Of a DNA stretch of 64,000 bases, positions 45,784 to 52,329 are shown piece by piece. Source of the stretch: SFWF01 sp045537915 (GTDB lineage: Bacteria > Bacillota > Clostridia > Oscillospirales > Acutalibacteraceae); the NCBI GenBank assembly GCA_045537915.1, contig JAZSQK010000035.1, positions 25,921 through 89,920 of the forward strand. Direction: 5' to 3'. How positions within the stretch are numbered: position 1 is the stretch's first letter; each line of letters begins with the position of its first letter. The notes beneath the pieces were generated by a model, which saw only the letters and a program-made list of their open reading frames with translations, did not search any database and was not told where the DNA came from. A program made the translations under genes and the position numbers.

Positions 45784-45791
45784 CAAGACGC

Positions 45792-45805
45792 AGAACCGTC
45801 CCCTG
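45792..45805 (+). repeat. REP-like motif AGAACCGTCCCCTG, copy 1
   Basis: Exact 14-bp match to a second copy at 46108. The reverse form GGGGACGGTTCT is, to my knowledge, a widespread dispersed motif in Firmicute genomes linked to REP-associated transposases. It sits where the MFS fragment loses its reading sense. Confidence 0.5.
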
Positions 45806-45809
45806 TCCC

Positions 45810-45854
45810 GAAGTAGCAAGTGAATTTTGTTCGTGTGTAATTTGCTTTATCCAT
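45810..45854 (-). pseudogene. Start of an MFS transporter gene, cut off after about 15 codons
   Basis: A GGTAGGAG ribosome binding site precedes an ATG at 45854 and codons for MDKANYTRTKFTCYF. The N-Y-T-R-T-K-x-x-C-Y-F pattern is that of the N-terminal end of a clostridial major-facilitator group just before its first membrane helix. The coding sense then runs into the REP-like motif and stops. It appears to be the 5' stub of a gene destroyed by insertion or deletion. Recognition rests on a short stretch. Confidence 0.45.
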
Positions 45855-45935
45855 TATGAAATCTCCTACCAAATATTACAAGAACTATAATTAAGAGTAA
45901 CACATCTCAGAGATCCTTTCAAGTGTATCATAATT

Positions 45936-46019
45936 CAATTCATGTTTGCGAAGCAAACAAATCACGGCAAAGCCAATTCATGAACCTTAGTTCAATTCAT
46001 GCCCAATAGGGCAAATCAT
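45936..46019. repeat. Cluster of three short hairpins linked by CAATTCATG
   Basis: CAATTCATG occurs at 45936, 45974 and 45993. Next to these lie three small stem-loops: GTTTGCGAAGCAAAC (45944), GGCAAAGCC (45966) and GCCCAATAGGGC (46001), with AAATCA after two of them. The stems differ in sequence but keep the frame, so selection or a copying mechanism acts on structure. Not coding. Confidence 0.55.
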
Positions 46020-46020
46020 A

Positions 46021-46086
46021 AAAAAAGACGGCGAATACTGAACTGCCCCTTTTTGTGCGGACAGTACAATACTTGCCGTCTTTTTT
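46021..46086. terminator. Long inverted repeat, terminator-like
   Basis: Arms AAAAAAGACGGC (46021-46032) and GCCGTCTTTTTT (46075-46086) surround 42 bases with a further GAATACT/ACTT-type partial pairing and a CTG..CAG inner stem. Bidirectional terminator or remnant of a small element. Confidence 0.5.
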
Positions 46087-46107
46087 TATTTAATCAATAT
46101 CAATCAC

Positions 46108-46121
46108 AGAACCGTCCCCTG
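46108..46121 (+). repeat. REP-like motif AGAACCGTCCCCTG, copy 2
   Basis: Identical to copy 1 and in the same direction, 316 bp apart. The two copies bracket the MFS stub, the hairpin cluster and the long inverted repeat. Confidence 0.5.
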
Positions 46122-46137
46122 ATTGACCCTTGTCTTT

Positions 46138-46356
46138 CTACTTATTAAGTTTGGGATTGTCAGTACGGTTTAGCAAATAATCAACAGAGACATTATGAAA
46201 ATCTGCAATTCCAATTAAGATAGATGTAGGTATATCTATATCCCCTCGTTCATAATTGCTATATACCCTTTGGCTGCAAGAAAGTTTCTTTCCCATATAG
46301 GTTTGCGTTAAATCTTTATCTTCACGTAAACTTCTGATTCTTTCATAAACCGGTAT
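46138..46356 (-). CDS. Small XRE/Cro-C1 HTH regulator with a putative ATA start codon
   Basis: 72 residues: (M)PVYERIRSLREDKDLTQ, then MGKKLSCSQRVYSNYERG for the recognition helix and IPTSILIGIADFHNVSVDYLLNR, a complete Cro/C1-type HTH with the usual VDYLL end. No ATG, GTG or TTG is in frame between the HTH and the upstream TAA. GGCGGTGG lies four bases before an ATA (46354-46356) exactly where family members start with MPVYERIR. Either ATA is used as a rare start or the start codon has mutated and the gene is silent. It is divergent from the permuted peptidase and separated by a palindromic operator, so it should regulate that gene and itself. Confidence 0.7.
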   Translation of the reverse strand: MPVYERIRSLREDKDLTQTYMGKKLSCSQRVYSNYERGDIDIPTSILIGIADFHNVSVDYLLNRTDNPKLNK

Positions 46357-46394
46357 ACTACCACCGCCTATTTAATTGTTAATTACATTATATT

Positions 46395-46441
46395 CTAGCG
46401 AAATATTCGCTATTGACTTTTAGCGAATATTTCGCTAGAAT
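46395..46441 (+). promoter_or_regulatory. Promoter with two palindromic operators, divergent control region
   Basis: TTGACT (46413-46418), 17 bases, TAGAAT (46436-46441) form a strong promoter for the 46,475 gene. Two copies of the palindrome TAGCGAA-N3-TTCGCTA flank the -35 hexamer, arms 46395-46412 and 46421-46438, which are exact inverted copies of each other with an eight-base spacer. The right copy fills the -35/-10 spacer. On the minus strand a TATAAT lies just past the left copy (towards the XRE gene). A dimeric HTH repressor bound here would shut both directions. Confidence 0.8.
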
Positions 46442-46474
46442 GTACAACGTAACCTGTTTTAAAGGAGTGATTTC

Positions 46475-47335
46475 TTGTCTTTAAAGTTAATTAAACGATT
46501 AATAAATAACAGGTATTTTCAGTCTGCTAGAAATATCATTACAGACCCGCACGGCAACTATGCCAGAAAAAAATTTGTTAATTATATGAACTCAACGGCA
46601 AAGGATATACATATGTTGAACAGTTGTTTTTTCAATGCGAGCGGAACCAGTTCCCTCTCTTATTCAACAGCCTTAGATCTATCTTATTTATGTGAAAAAG
46701 CAATTCATTATGATTACATTATCGATATTTGGCAAAGGGAAAATTTTTGTGTAGATATTGAAGGAACTAACAATCGCAAAATAAACATTGAAAACATTGT
46801 TCAAAAGAATTGTATTCCACAACTAAAGGATTTATTAATAGGCGGAAAAAGCGGCTCGTGGTACAACAAATATAAGGCTCATATTTTTTATTTAAAAATC
46901 AAAGGCGAAAAATATACTCTTTCGATATTAGCAAGAGACAAAATTAGTTTTAAGCAAATTTATACTCTCGCCCACGAAATATGTATTAATAATTTTAGCG
47001 GAAATATAAGTAATTATACAAAAAACATGTTAGATAATAACGGTGGTTTCTTATTAAAAAACATAGACACTGGAAACATTTTTTGCAAAAATGAAAATAA
47101 GAAACTGATTCCTGCCAGTGTAACTAAAGTTCTAACCGCAATTTGCGCCTTAGAGTCTGGTTTGAGCCTTGATTCAGCAGTCACAGTTTCACACAGTGAT
47201 ATTTCAAAGGGCTCAGGCTCTAAGTTCTTTCCGGGGGACACAGTTACCCTATCACAAGCTCTATATATTATGATTATGGAGTCGTCAAACACTATGGCAA
47301 ACGCAATTGCGAGAACTGTTGGTATGCATATTTAG
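46475..47335 (+). CDS. SxxK serine peptidase/D,D-carboxypeptidase-like protein with circularly permuted motif order
   Basis: 286 residues from a TTG with AAAGGAGTG at the proper distance. The second half has the N-terminal half of a DacA/beta-lactamase fold: GGFLLKNIDTGNIFC, SVTK (SxxK, 215-218) and MESSNTMANAIARTVG (SxN, 270-272), after which the protein ends. The first half has what should follow: KKFVNYMNSTAKDIHMLNSCFFNASG, STALDLSYLCEKAI, and GGKSGSWYNKYKAHIFYLKI with the KSG triad (125-127) and a C-terminal helix to about 180. So the order is KSG, SxxK, SxN instead of SxxK, SxN, KSG. N- and C-termini lie close in this fold, so a permuted enzyme could fold. No signal peptide is seen. Alternative: a fused remnant of two tandem genes. 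Confidence 0.65.
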   Translation: MSLKLIKRLINNRYFQSARNIITDPHGNYARKKFVNYMNSTAKDIHMLNSCFFNASGTSSLSYSTALDLSYLCEKAIHYDYIIDIWQRENFCVDIEGTNNRKINIENIVQKNCIPQLKDLLIGGKSGSWYNKYKAHIFYLKIKGEKYTLSILARDKISFKQIYTLAHEICINNFSGNISNYTKNMLDNNGGFLLKNIDTGNIFCKNENKKLIPASVTKVLTAICALESGLSLDSAVTVSHSDISKGSGSKFFPGDTVTLSQALYIMIMESSNTMANAIARTVGMHI

Positions 47336-47352
47336 ATTTTCTATTTGTAAAT

Positions 47353-47385
47353 AAAAAAGCAAGTCTGAAAAGACTTGCCTTTTTT
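47353..47385 (+). terminator. Terminator after the permuted peptidase gene
   Basis: Perfect stem GCAAGTCT / AGACTTGC with loop GAAA, A6 before and T7 after. Overlaps the stop of scar 2. Confidence 0.85.
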
Positions 47386-47578
47386 ATGATGCCTCTTTTT
47401 GTGGAACGACACGCAGGTCGTTCCCTACCGACTGGGCTGATTCGAGCATTGTTTCGGCAAAGATGCCGTAACCGCATTTTGAGTTATCTATCAGCACGTG
47501 GGTTACAGCGCCGACTAGTTTTCCATTCTGGATTATCGGGCTTCCCGACACGAGTGTGTCAATATAGGACCAACAAGT
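47384..47578 (-). pseudogene. Displaced 3' end of spoIVB (scar 2)
   Basis: On the minus strand codons for SGSPIIQNGKLVGAVTHVLI and on to the Lys-Glu-Ala-Ser-stop end repeat the last 50 or so residues of SpoIVB, including the catalytic GSP Ser region. An 86-base stretch equals the intact gene with four differences. Upstream of the Ser the sequence is unrelated to spoIVB and matches scar 1 (TGTCAATATAG, then ACCAAC on the plus strand). A small hairpin sequence replaces the codons before KEAS. It lacks PDZ and N-terminal parts and any start signal, so it is a gene fragment. Confidence 0.85.
47403..47424. repeat. REP-like hairpin inside scar 2
   Basis: GGAACGAC / GTCGTTCC with a six-base loop ACGCAG. 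It is absent at the same place of intact spoIVB, so it was inserted after the duplication. Confidence 0.55.
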
Positions 47579-47593
47579 TTTTAACATTATAAA

Positions 47594-47625
47594 AACACCC
47601 GTACTGAAAAATCAGGTCGGGTGTT
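47594..47625 (-). terminator. Terminator after the TPR-DUF1963 gene
   Basis: AACACCCG / CGGGTGTT with an inner ACTGA/TCAGG-type stem, followed on the minus strand by TTTTTATAATG. Confidence 0.65.
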
Positions 47626-47664
47626 GTAAGTTTCAACTCAAGAGAACCATAAATTTGTTTTCTA

Positions 47665-49641
47665 TTAATAACAGTCCCAAGTGTAAAGAATATCGGAAAA
47701 ATCGCATCTTTCCAATTTTTCGGACGGAATAAAGAATTGCATCGCACCCGAATCACCAAACATTATCTCATCATCAGCATCAACACTCTGACTGACAAGC
47801 TGGAAGAGCAAGGTATCATACTTTTTGAATTCTTCAAAACGCGGGTCATACTGTGTAAAAGACGGATAACCCAATATTTTATGTTCGAATCCATTAATTT
47901 GTTCTTCAAAAATTGGCATATCCTCTTCCAATACTTCAATATCCAAGTCGTCACGTAACTTTTTAAAAGTTTTTTCAAATCTATAATCAGATAATGTCAT
48001 ACCCTCATAAACTTCAGCAAAAGATAAATACCTACTGCGAAGGATTGGAAAATTATCATCAACTTCATTAGAGAGTGTTGTTATGTAATTTTCTTCATTT
48101 TCATCGAACATAACCCTAAAATTGTTTTGTTTGTTTAAATTGAAATTATCAAAATCGGCGCCGTAATATTCATCGGGTGTAATATAAAATCTTAAAACAC
48201 CTTTTTTTGGCATTATGGTGTTTTGCGGCAATTCTGAACAGAATATAGCAGCTAACAATCTCATCTCTTCCCCGCTTTTCGAAATGGGCGGTTTTTCATT
48301 TACATTACCACCGATAATACTTTTACTCTTCTCATCAGAAAGCATTACCGCAATTGTTTGCTTTAAGGTAAATTGTCGCCACTTATTTAACAGTAAGGCA
48401 ATTCTTTCCATTTGTTTTTGGTGTTCTTCATAGCTATCTTTATAAAATTGTATTGCAGAAACAAGATTCTCTTTTTCGGCACCCAAATTAATTGAAAGGT
48501 TTATATACTCTTCCGATTTTGGATTATTTTCTAATGCATACGCAATAGATAATACATTGACACCTTGAACCAAATTAGGCATAAGTTTAAATGCGGTATG
48601 AGCATTAAATTTTGCCTTTTCTAAGTCAAACGTTTTCAAATAAGCAGACGCTAATGTTACATACGCATAAGGGTCGCGCCAAGCGTTAACCGCCGTAGTG
48701 GCGTAGTTAATTGCGCCTTCATAATCTTCCTTGGCTGCATAAATTGCTGCCATATTACGAAGCGCAGTTAGATTTAAAGGATTTTCCTGCAAAATGAAAT
48801 TATAGGTCTGTATTGCTTGGTCAACACTGTCAATTTTCTCACATGCCATAGCTAAAATTAGTTCAATTGCCTGGTTATCATGCGAATTTTCTGCTTTTTT
48901 ATAGAGCTTATTAAGTGTATTGACACATTTTAGATAATTTATATAATTATCCTTGCTGTAATATTTTATTGCTTTTAGTAATTTAATTTTATTTTTCTTA
49001 TCGTATTTAAAGGCAAAACCGATTTCATCCGAATAATCCTTTTCAATAGCGGAAAATTCATTATTTTTACTTATGGCAAATTTAACGTAAAAAACTATTA
49101 TTGATGCGCACAATAAAATAAATCTAAAGATGTTTTCTTGATATGAATTATTAAAAACAAAAATATCAAGTAAATACACTCCAACAGCAACTGCCACTGT
49201 AATTATTGCCAATATTAAATGTTTTGGTATATATAATTTTTCTTGTTTTTTGGTATGTATAACGGTTAAATCACCATCAACAAACCCAACGGCTACACAC
49301 TTTTTAGACTCGAAAATGTTAGCATGTTTACCATTTTTAAGATATTCATTTAATGCTAACACAACTTTATGTTTAACAAATTCAAATTTTGAACGAGGTG
49401 GCTCGTCCCAAACAAACGGCTTATCACGTGTTCCGAAATCACACACTTCATTACAAGCCCAATCATCATTTTTTTTGTCATAATTATTGGCTGCTATTAT
49501 TTCCAAACGCCAGTTGCAATTTTCACATTCATATATATTAAAACAAAGCGCAACGGCATTGTCAGGCGAACCGTTTTTTAATGCTTCATCTAACCAATCA
49601 AATAATTTTAACTTAAAGTCATAAAACAAATCTCTGTTCAT
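47665..49641 (-). CDS. Membrane-anchored TPR protein with a C-terminal DUF1963 (YwqG-like) domain
   Basis: 658 residues. Residues 1-135 are a soluble alpha/beta region; two membrane helices follow (about 142-164, 168-188). Residues about 225-400 are TPR-like (IYNFILQENPLNLTALRNMAAIYAAKEDYEGAINYA). From about 470 the sequence ends like DUF1963/YwqG: KKGVLRFYITPDEYYGADF, HKILGYPSFTQYDPR, LLFQLVSQ, IMFGDSGAMQFFIPSEKLERCDFSDILYTWDCY. DUF1963 proteins are uncharacterised and often single-domain, so this fusion is unusual. It has its own promoter and terminators on both sides and lies between intact spoIVB and scar 2, which marks it as cargo of an inserted element. Confidence 0.7.
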   Translation of the reverse strand: MNRDLFYDFKLKLFDWLDEALKNGSPDNAVALCFNIYECENCNWRLEIIAANNYDKKNDDWACNEVCDFGTRDKPFVWDEPPRSKFEFVKHKVVLALNEYLKNGKHANIFESKKCVAVGFVDGDLTVIHTKKQEKLYIPKHLILAIITVAVAVGVYLLDIFVFNNSYQENIFRFILLCASIIVFYVKFAISKNNEFSAIEKDYSDEIGFAFKYDKKNKIKLLKAIKYYSKDNYINYLKCVNTLNKLYKKAENSHDNQAIELILAMACEKIDSVDQAIQTYNFILQENPLNLTALRNMAAIYAAKEDYEGAINYATTAVNAWRDPYAYVTLASAYLKTFDLEKAKFNAHTAFKLMPNLVQGVNVLSIAYALENNPKSEEYINLSINLGAEKENLVSAIQFYKDSYEEHQKQMERIALLLNKWRQFTLKQTIAVMLSDEKSKSIIGGNVNEKPPISKSGEEMRLLAAIFCSELPQNTIMPKKGVLRFYITPDEYYGADFDNFNLNKQNNFRVMFDENEENYITTLSNEVDDNFPILRSRYLSFAEVYEGMTLSDYRFEKTFKKLRDDLDIEVLEEDMPIFEEQINGFEHKILGYPSFTQYDPRFEEFKKYDTLLFQLVSQSVDADDEIMFGDSGAMQFFIPSEKLERCDFSDILYTWDCY

Positions 49642-49667
49642 TAAAAATCACCTCAAAAATCATTTTA

Positions 49668-49696
49668 ATAATATCACAAAATTTTATTTATTACAA
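49668..49696 (-). promoter_or_regulatory. Promoter of the TPR-DUF1963 gene
   Basis: On the minus strand TTGTAA (49691-49696), 17 bases, TATTAT (49668-49673), 27 bp before the ATG. Confidence 0.55.
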
Positions 49697-49723
49697 TAAA
49701 TAACGAAAACAAAATTAAAAAGT

Positions 49724-49769
49724 CCGTAAAAACCCCAAGACGTCAAATTCGTCTTGGGGTTTTTTACGG
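49724..49769. terminator. Strong terminator between spoIVB and the inserted gene
   Basis: Arms CCGTAAAAACCCCAAGACG and CGTCTTGGGGTTTTTTACGG with a seven-base loop; functions on both strands. Confidence 0.85.
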
Positions 49770-49804
49770 TCAGTCAAGGACGCCTGTCTCTACAACATAA
49801 AATT

Positions 49805-51037
49805 TTACGATGCTTCTTTCAATTTCTTGTTCTCCGCAACCGACTGGGCTGATTCGAGCATTGTTTCGGCAAAGATGCCGTAGCCGCATTTTGAGTTGTC
49901 TATCAGCACGTGGGTAACAGCACCTATAAGCTTGCCGTTTTGGATTATGGGGCTACCACTCATTCCCTGTACTATGCCACCTGTTTTTTCAAGCAAACGG
50001 CTGTCTGTAACTTCGACATAGAGGTTCTGGGTGCTGCCCATACTTTTCACCTTTATATTGCAAGAATAATACTGTGGAGTATCTCCCTCGACGGTGCAAA
50101 GAATTTGCGCCTCGCCGTTTTTTACCTCCTGTTTCATCGCAATTTTCATCATATTTTTTTGGGTTATCTGAACCTTTGACTGTCCATATACTCCGTTTTC
50201 GCAGTTGAGTTCAAAGCTTGAAAGCGACTGACCTGTAAATCTGCCTTTAAGCTCTCCCGCCTCGCCGTTAGTTCCCTTTTCGACCGAAATTATTTTTGCG
50301 CTGACAAACTCCCCTCGGTTCAGGGTAAGCAATGTATCGGTCTGGCTGTCAGCTATTGGGTGTCCGAGTCCGCAAATTACATTAGTAACCGGGCTGTAAA
50401 AGGTCAGGGTTCCTATTCCCGCAGAGGAATCCTTTACCCACATTCCCGCTCTGTATACACCCTCATTATCAAGCGCCGCCTTGAACTTGACCGTCCTCGT
50501 CTTTCCCGACCTTACGGTTTTTGCCACTATGGTCTGTCCCATTGAGTTTTTAATGATACTCATTACCTCCTCGTTGGTATAAACCTCGGTTCCGTTTAAG
50601 GAAACTATGAAGTCTCCCTCTCTGATTCCCGCACTTTTCGCAGGATTTACACTGCCCGACGCAGTTTTTACCTCGCTAAAGCCTACAACCAGAACTCCCT
50701 CTGTATAAATTTTTATTCCAAATGGGGTTCCAAGAACCTCCACATAATAATCATCAACAACATTGACGGTTATGTTACCTGCAGGTATAAGTCCGAAAAC
50801 CTTAATATTTGCGTCAAAGGTATTATTGCTCCCGTAAGGCTCACCATTTATTTGCTCGGCGGCCGAATAGGATATAGATAAAGGCAAGTTTGATTCAATT
50901 TTTAAAGATTCTCCCTGACTGATTTTGTAGCTGTCAGAAAGCTTTGTATCAAGATAAATAAGCGAGGCAAAAATTGCCAGACAAAGAACAGAAAAAAGGC
51001 AAAACGCTGCTCTTATCGCTACTTTCATACACTTCAT
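49805..51037 (-). CDS. spoIVB: SpoIVB, sporulation S55 serine peptidase
   Basis: 410 residues from the ATG at 51037 with GGAGGTG upstream. A single N-terminal membrane segment (about 6-28), a PDZ domain (about 115-200: SGSVNPAKSAGIREGDFIVSLNG) and the S55 peptidase with His in GLGHPIAD and Ser in QGMSGSPIIQNGKLIGAV. SpoIVB is secreted from the forespore and cleaves SpoIVFA to start sigma-K activation, and is needed for late spore development. It lies near sigG as in most spore formers. Its 3' end is repeated twice downstream (45,692; 47,384). Confidence 0.95.
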   Translation of the reverse strand: MKCMKVAIRAAFCLFSVLCLAIFASLIYLDTKLSDSYKISQGESLKIESNLPLSISYSAAEQINGEPYGSNNTFDANIKVFGLIPAGNITVNVVDDYYVEVLGTPFGIKIYTEGVLVVGFSEVKTASGSVNPAKSAGIREGDFIVSLNGTEVYTNEEVMSIIKNSMGQTIVAKTVRSGKTRTVKFKAALDNEGVYRAGMWVKDSSAGIGTLTFYSPVTNVICGLGHPIADSQTDTLLTLNRGEFVSAKIISVEKGTNGEAGELKGRFTGQSLSSFELNCENGVYGQSKVQITQKNMMKIAMKQEVKNGEAQILCTVEGDTPQYYSCNIKVKSMGSTQNLYVEVTDSRLLEKTGGIVQGMSGSPIIQNGKLIGAVTHVLIDNSKCGYGIFAETMLESAQSVAENKKLKEAS

Positions 51038-51118
51038 TTTTGCACCTCCATTTAATAATTTCTGCAAAAATAAATCTTATATGAAAGAGAATTATTTACA
51101 TTGAAAAAATATGTATTT

Positions 51119-51355
51119 TTAACAAGTTTTTACAAGAATCGTTTCGTTTCCGATAATCTCAATATCCTCCCAGGGTATTACAATGTCGTCCTCTCTCCCG
51201 AAAATCCCAAAGCCCTTCGGTCTGCCGTAGATTACGATGGAGGAGAGCCTGCCGTTTTCGGTGTCAAGCTCTATATCCCCCACCAGTCCGAGTAGCGCTC
51301 CGTTTTTAACGCAAATTACCTGTCGGTCCTTAAGCTCTGCTATTCTTTCAATCAT
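51119..51355 (-). CDS. YlmC/YmxH-family PRC-barrel sporulation protein
   Basis: 78 residues: ELKDRQVICVKNGALLGLVGDIELD ... IVIYGRPKGFGIFGREDDIVIPWEDIEIIGNETILV, a single PRC-barrel of the YlmC/YmxH family. In Firmicutes such genes lie beside sigG, as here (38 bp after its stop). Exact role unknown, probably in sporulation. Confidence 0.9.
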   Translation of the reverse strand: MIERIAELKDRQVICVKNGALLGLVGDIELDTENGRLSSIVIYGRPKGFGIFGREDDIVIPWEDIEIIGNETILVKTC

Positions 51356-51393
51356 AAAAACACCTCTAGGGCATTATATGTCCAAAGGGGTAT

Positions 51394-52161
51394 TTATTGA
51401 CCTTTAATTTTTGAAATTGCCCCTTTTTCAAGCCTGGACACCTGAGCCTGTGAAATACCTATCTCGTTTGAAACCTCCATCTGTGTTTTGCCCTGCATAA
51501 AGCGTAGGCTTAAAATCCGTTTTTCACGGTCATTAAGACTGTGTATCGCCTCCTTGAAGGCAATTTCATCAAGCCAATTATTATCGTCGTTTTTATCGCC
51601 TACCTGATCGAGAACATAAATAGTATCTCCGCCGTCAGAATAGACCGGCTCATAGAGGGATATCGGGTCGACTATGCTCTCAAGGGCAATAACGACATCC
51701 TCCTTTTGCAAACCCAGCCTCTCGGCAATCTCATGAACGGTCGGCTCCCTGTGCAGCTCGCAGACTAGCGCCTCCTTTGCCTGCATGGCACGGTAGGCGG
51801 TATCCTTTATTGAACGGCTTATTCTTATAGAATCGTTATCACGAAGGTATCGGCGTATTTCCCCTATTATCATCGGAACGGCGTAGGTAGAGAATTTAAC
51901 ATTCTGTGTCATATCGAAATTATCAATTGATTTAATAAGGCCTATACAGCCGACCTGAAACAAATCGTCCGGATTCTCTCCACGTGAAGCAAACCTTTGA
52001 ACCACGCTGAGCACAAGCCTGAGATTGCCGTTTATAAGGGCTTCTCTTGCGACTTTGTCCCCGTCCTTTGTCTTTTTTAAAAGCTCGACCTTTTCCTTTT
52101 CCTTCATCACCGGAAGCTTTGATGTATCGACTCCGCAAATCTCTACCCTGTTATTATACAT
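51394..52161 (-). CDS. sigG: Forespore sigma factor SigG
   Basis: 255 residues from the ATG at 52161. The open frame runs upstream to 52269, but GGAGGGATAGTT precedes 52161, the protein then opens MYNNRVEICGVDTSKLP as SigG does, and a forespore promoter lies in the extra part. Region 2 is DLFQVGCIGLIKSIDNFD and FSTYAVPMIIGEIRRYLRD; region 4 is QMEVSNEIGISQAQVSRLEK. It directs late forespore transcription, including spoIVB and germination genes. Confidence 0.95.
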   Translation of the reverse strand: MYNNRVEICGVDTSKLPVMKEKEKVELLKKTKDGDKVAREALINGNLRLVLSVVQRFASRGENPDDLFQVGCIGLIKSIDNFDMTQNVKFSTYAVPMIIGEIRRYLRDNDSIRISRSIKDTAYRAMQAKEALVCELHREPTVHEIAERLGLQKEDVVIALESIVDPISLYEPVYSDGGDTIYVLDQVGDKNDDNNWLDEIAFKEAIHSLNDREKRILSLRFMQGKTQMEVSNEIGISQAQVSRLEKGAISKIKGQ

Positions 52162-52206
52162 AACTATCCCTCCGTGAATTTGTGTCTTGGCTTTTGTCGT
52201 CATTAA

Positions 52207-52236
52207 AATTATTACCTGTGTATACCTCGAATAAAC
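52207..52236 (-). promoter_or_regulatory. Sigma-F/sigma-G-type promoter of sigG
   Basis: On the minus strand GTTTA (52232-52236), 15 bases, GGTAATAATT (52207-52216), fitting the forespore pattern GYWTA-N15/16-GGnnAnAHTR except for the last base. It implies a leader of about 40 bases to the ATG at 52161. Confidence 0.65.
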
Positions 52237-52304
52237 TTCAAAAATATTTTTTACTTCGACAAAATTCACTTGATTTTTAAATAAGGGATTGTTCTTAAAT
52301 AAAA

Positions 52305-52329
52305 ATAACGGAAGGAATCCTTCCGTTAT
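52305..52329 (-). terminator. Terminator after the phosphopantetheinyl transferase gene
   Basis: Perfect stem ATAACGGAAGG / CCTTCCGTTAT with a three-base loop; on the minus strand it runs into TTTTTATTT. It also insulates sigG. Confidence 0.8.

Noticed and set aside
45936..46019. CRISPR-like array
   Set aside because: Only three 9-bp words with unequal spacing, no spacers of constant length and no cas gene.
47384..47587. Functional small protein with the SpoIVB catalytic Ser
   Set aside because: Lacks the His, PDZ and membrane parts and has no ribosome binding site; it is a gene fragment.
51038..51118. Forespore promoter before spoIVB
   Set aside because: CATATAAG and nearby A/T-rich words are present, but no pair with correct spacing for sigma-F, -G or -E could be defended.
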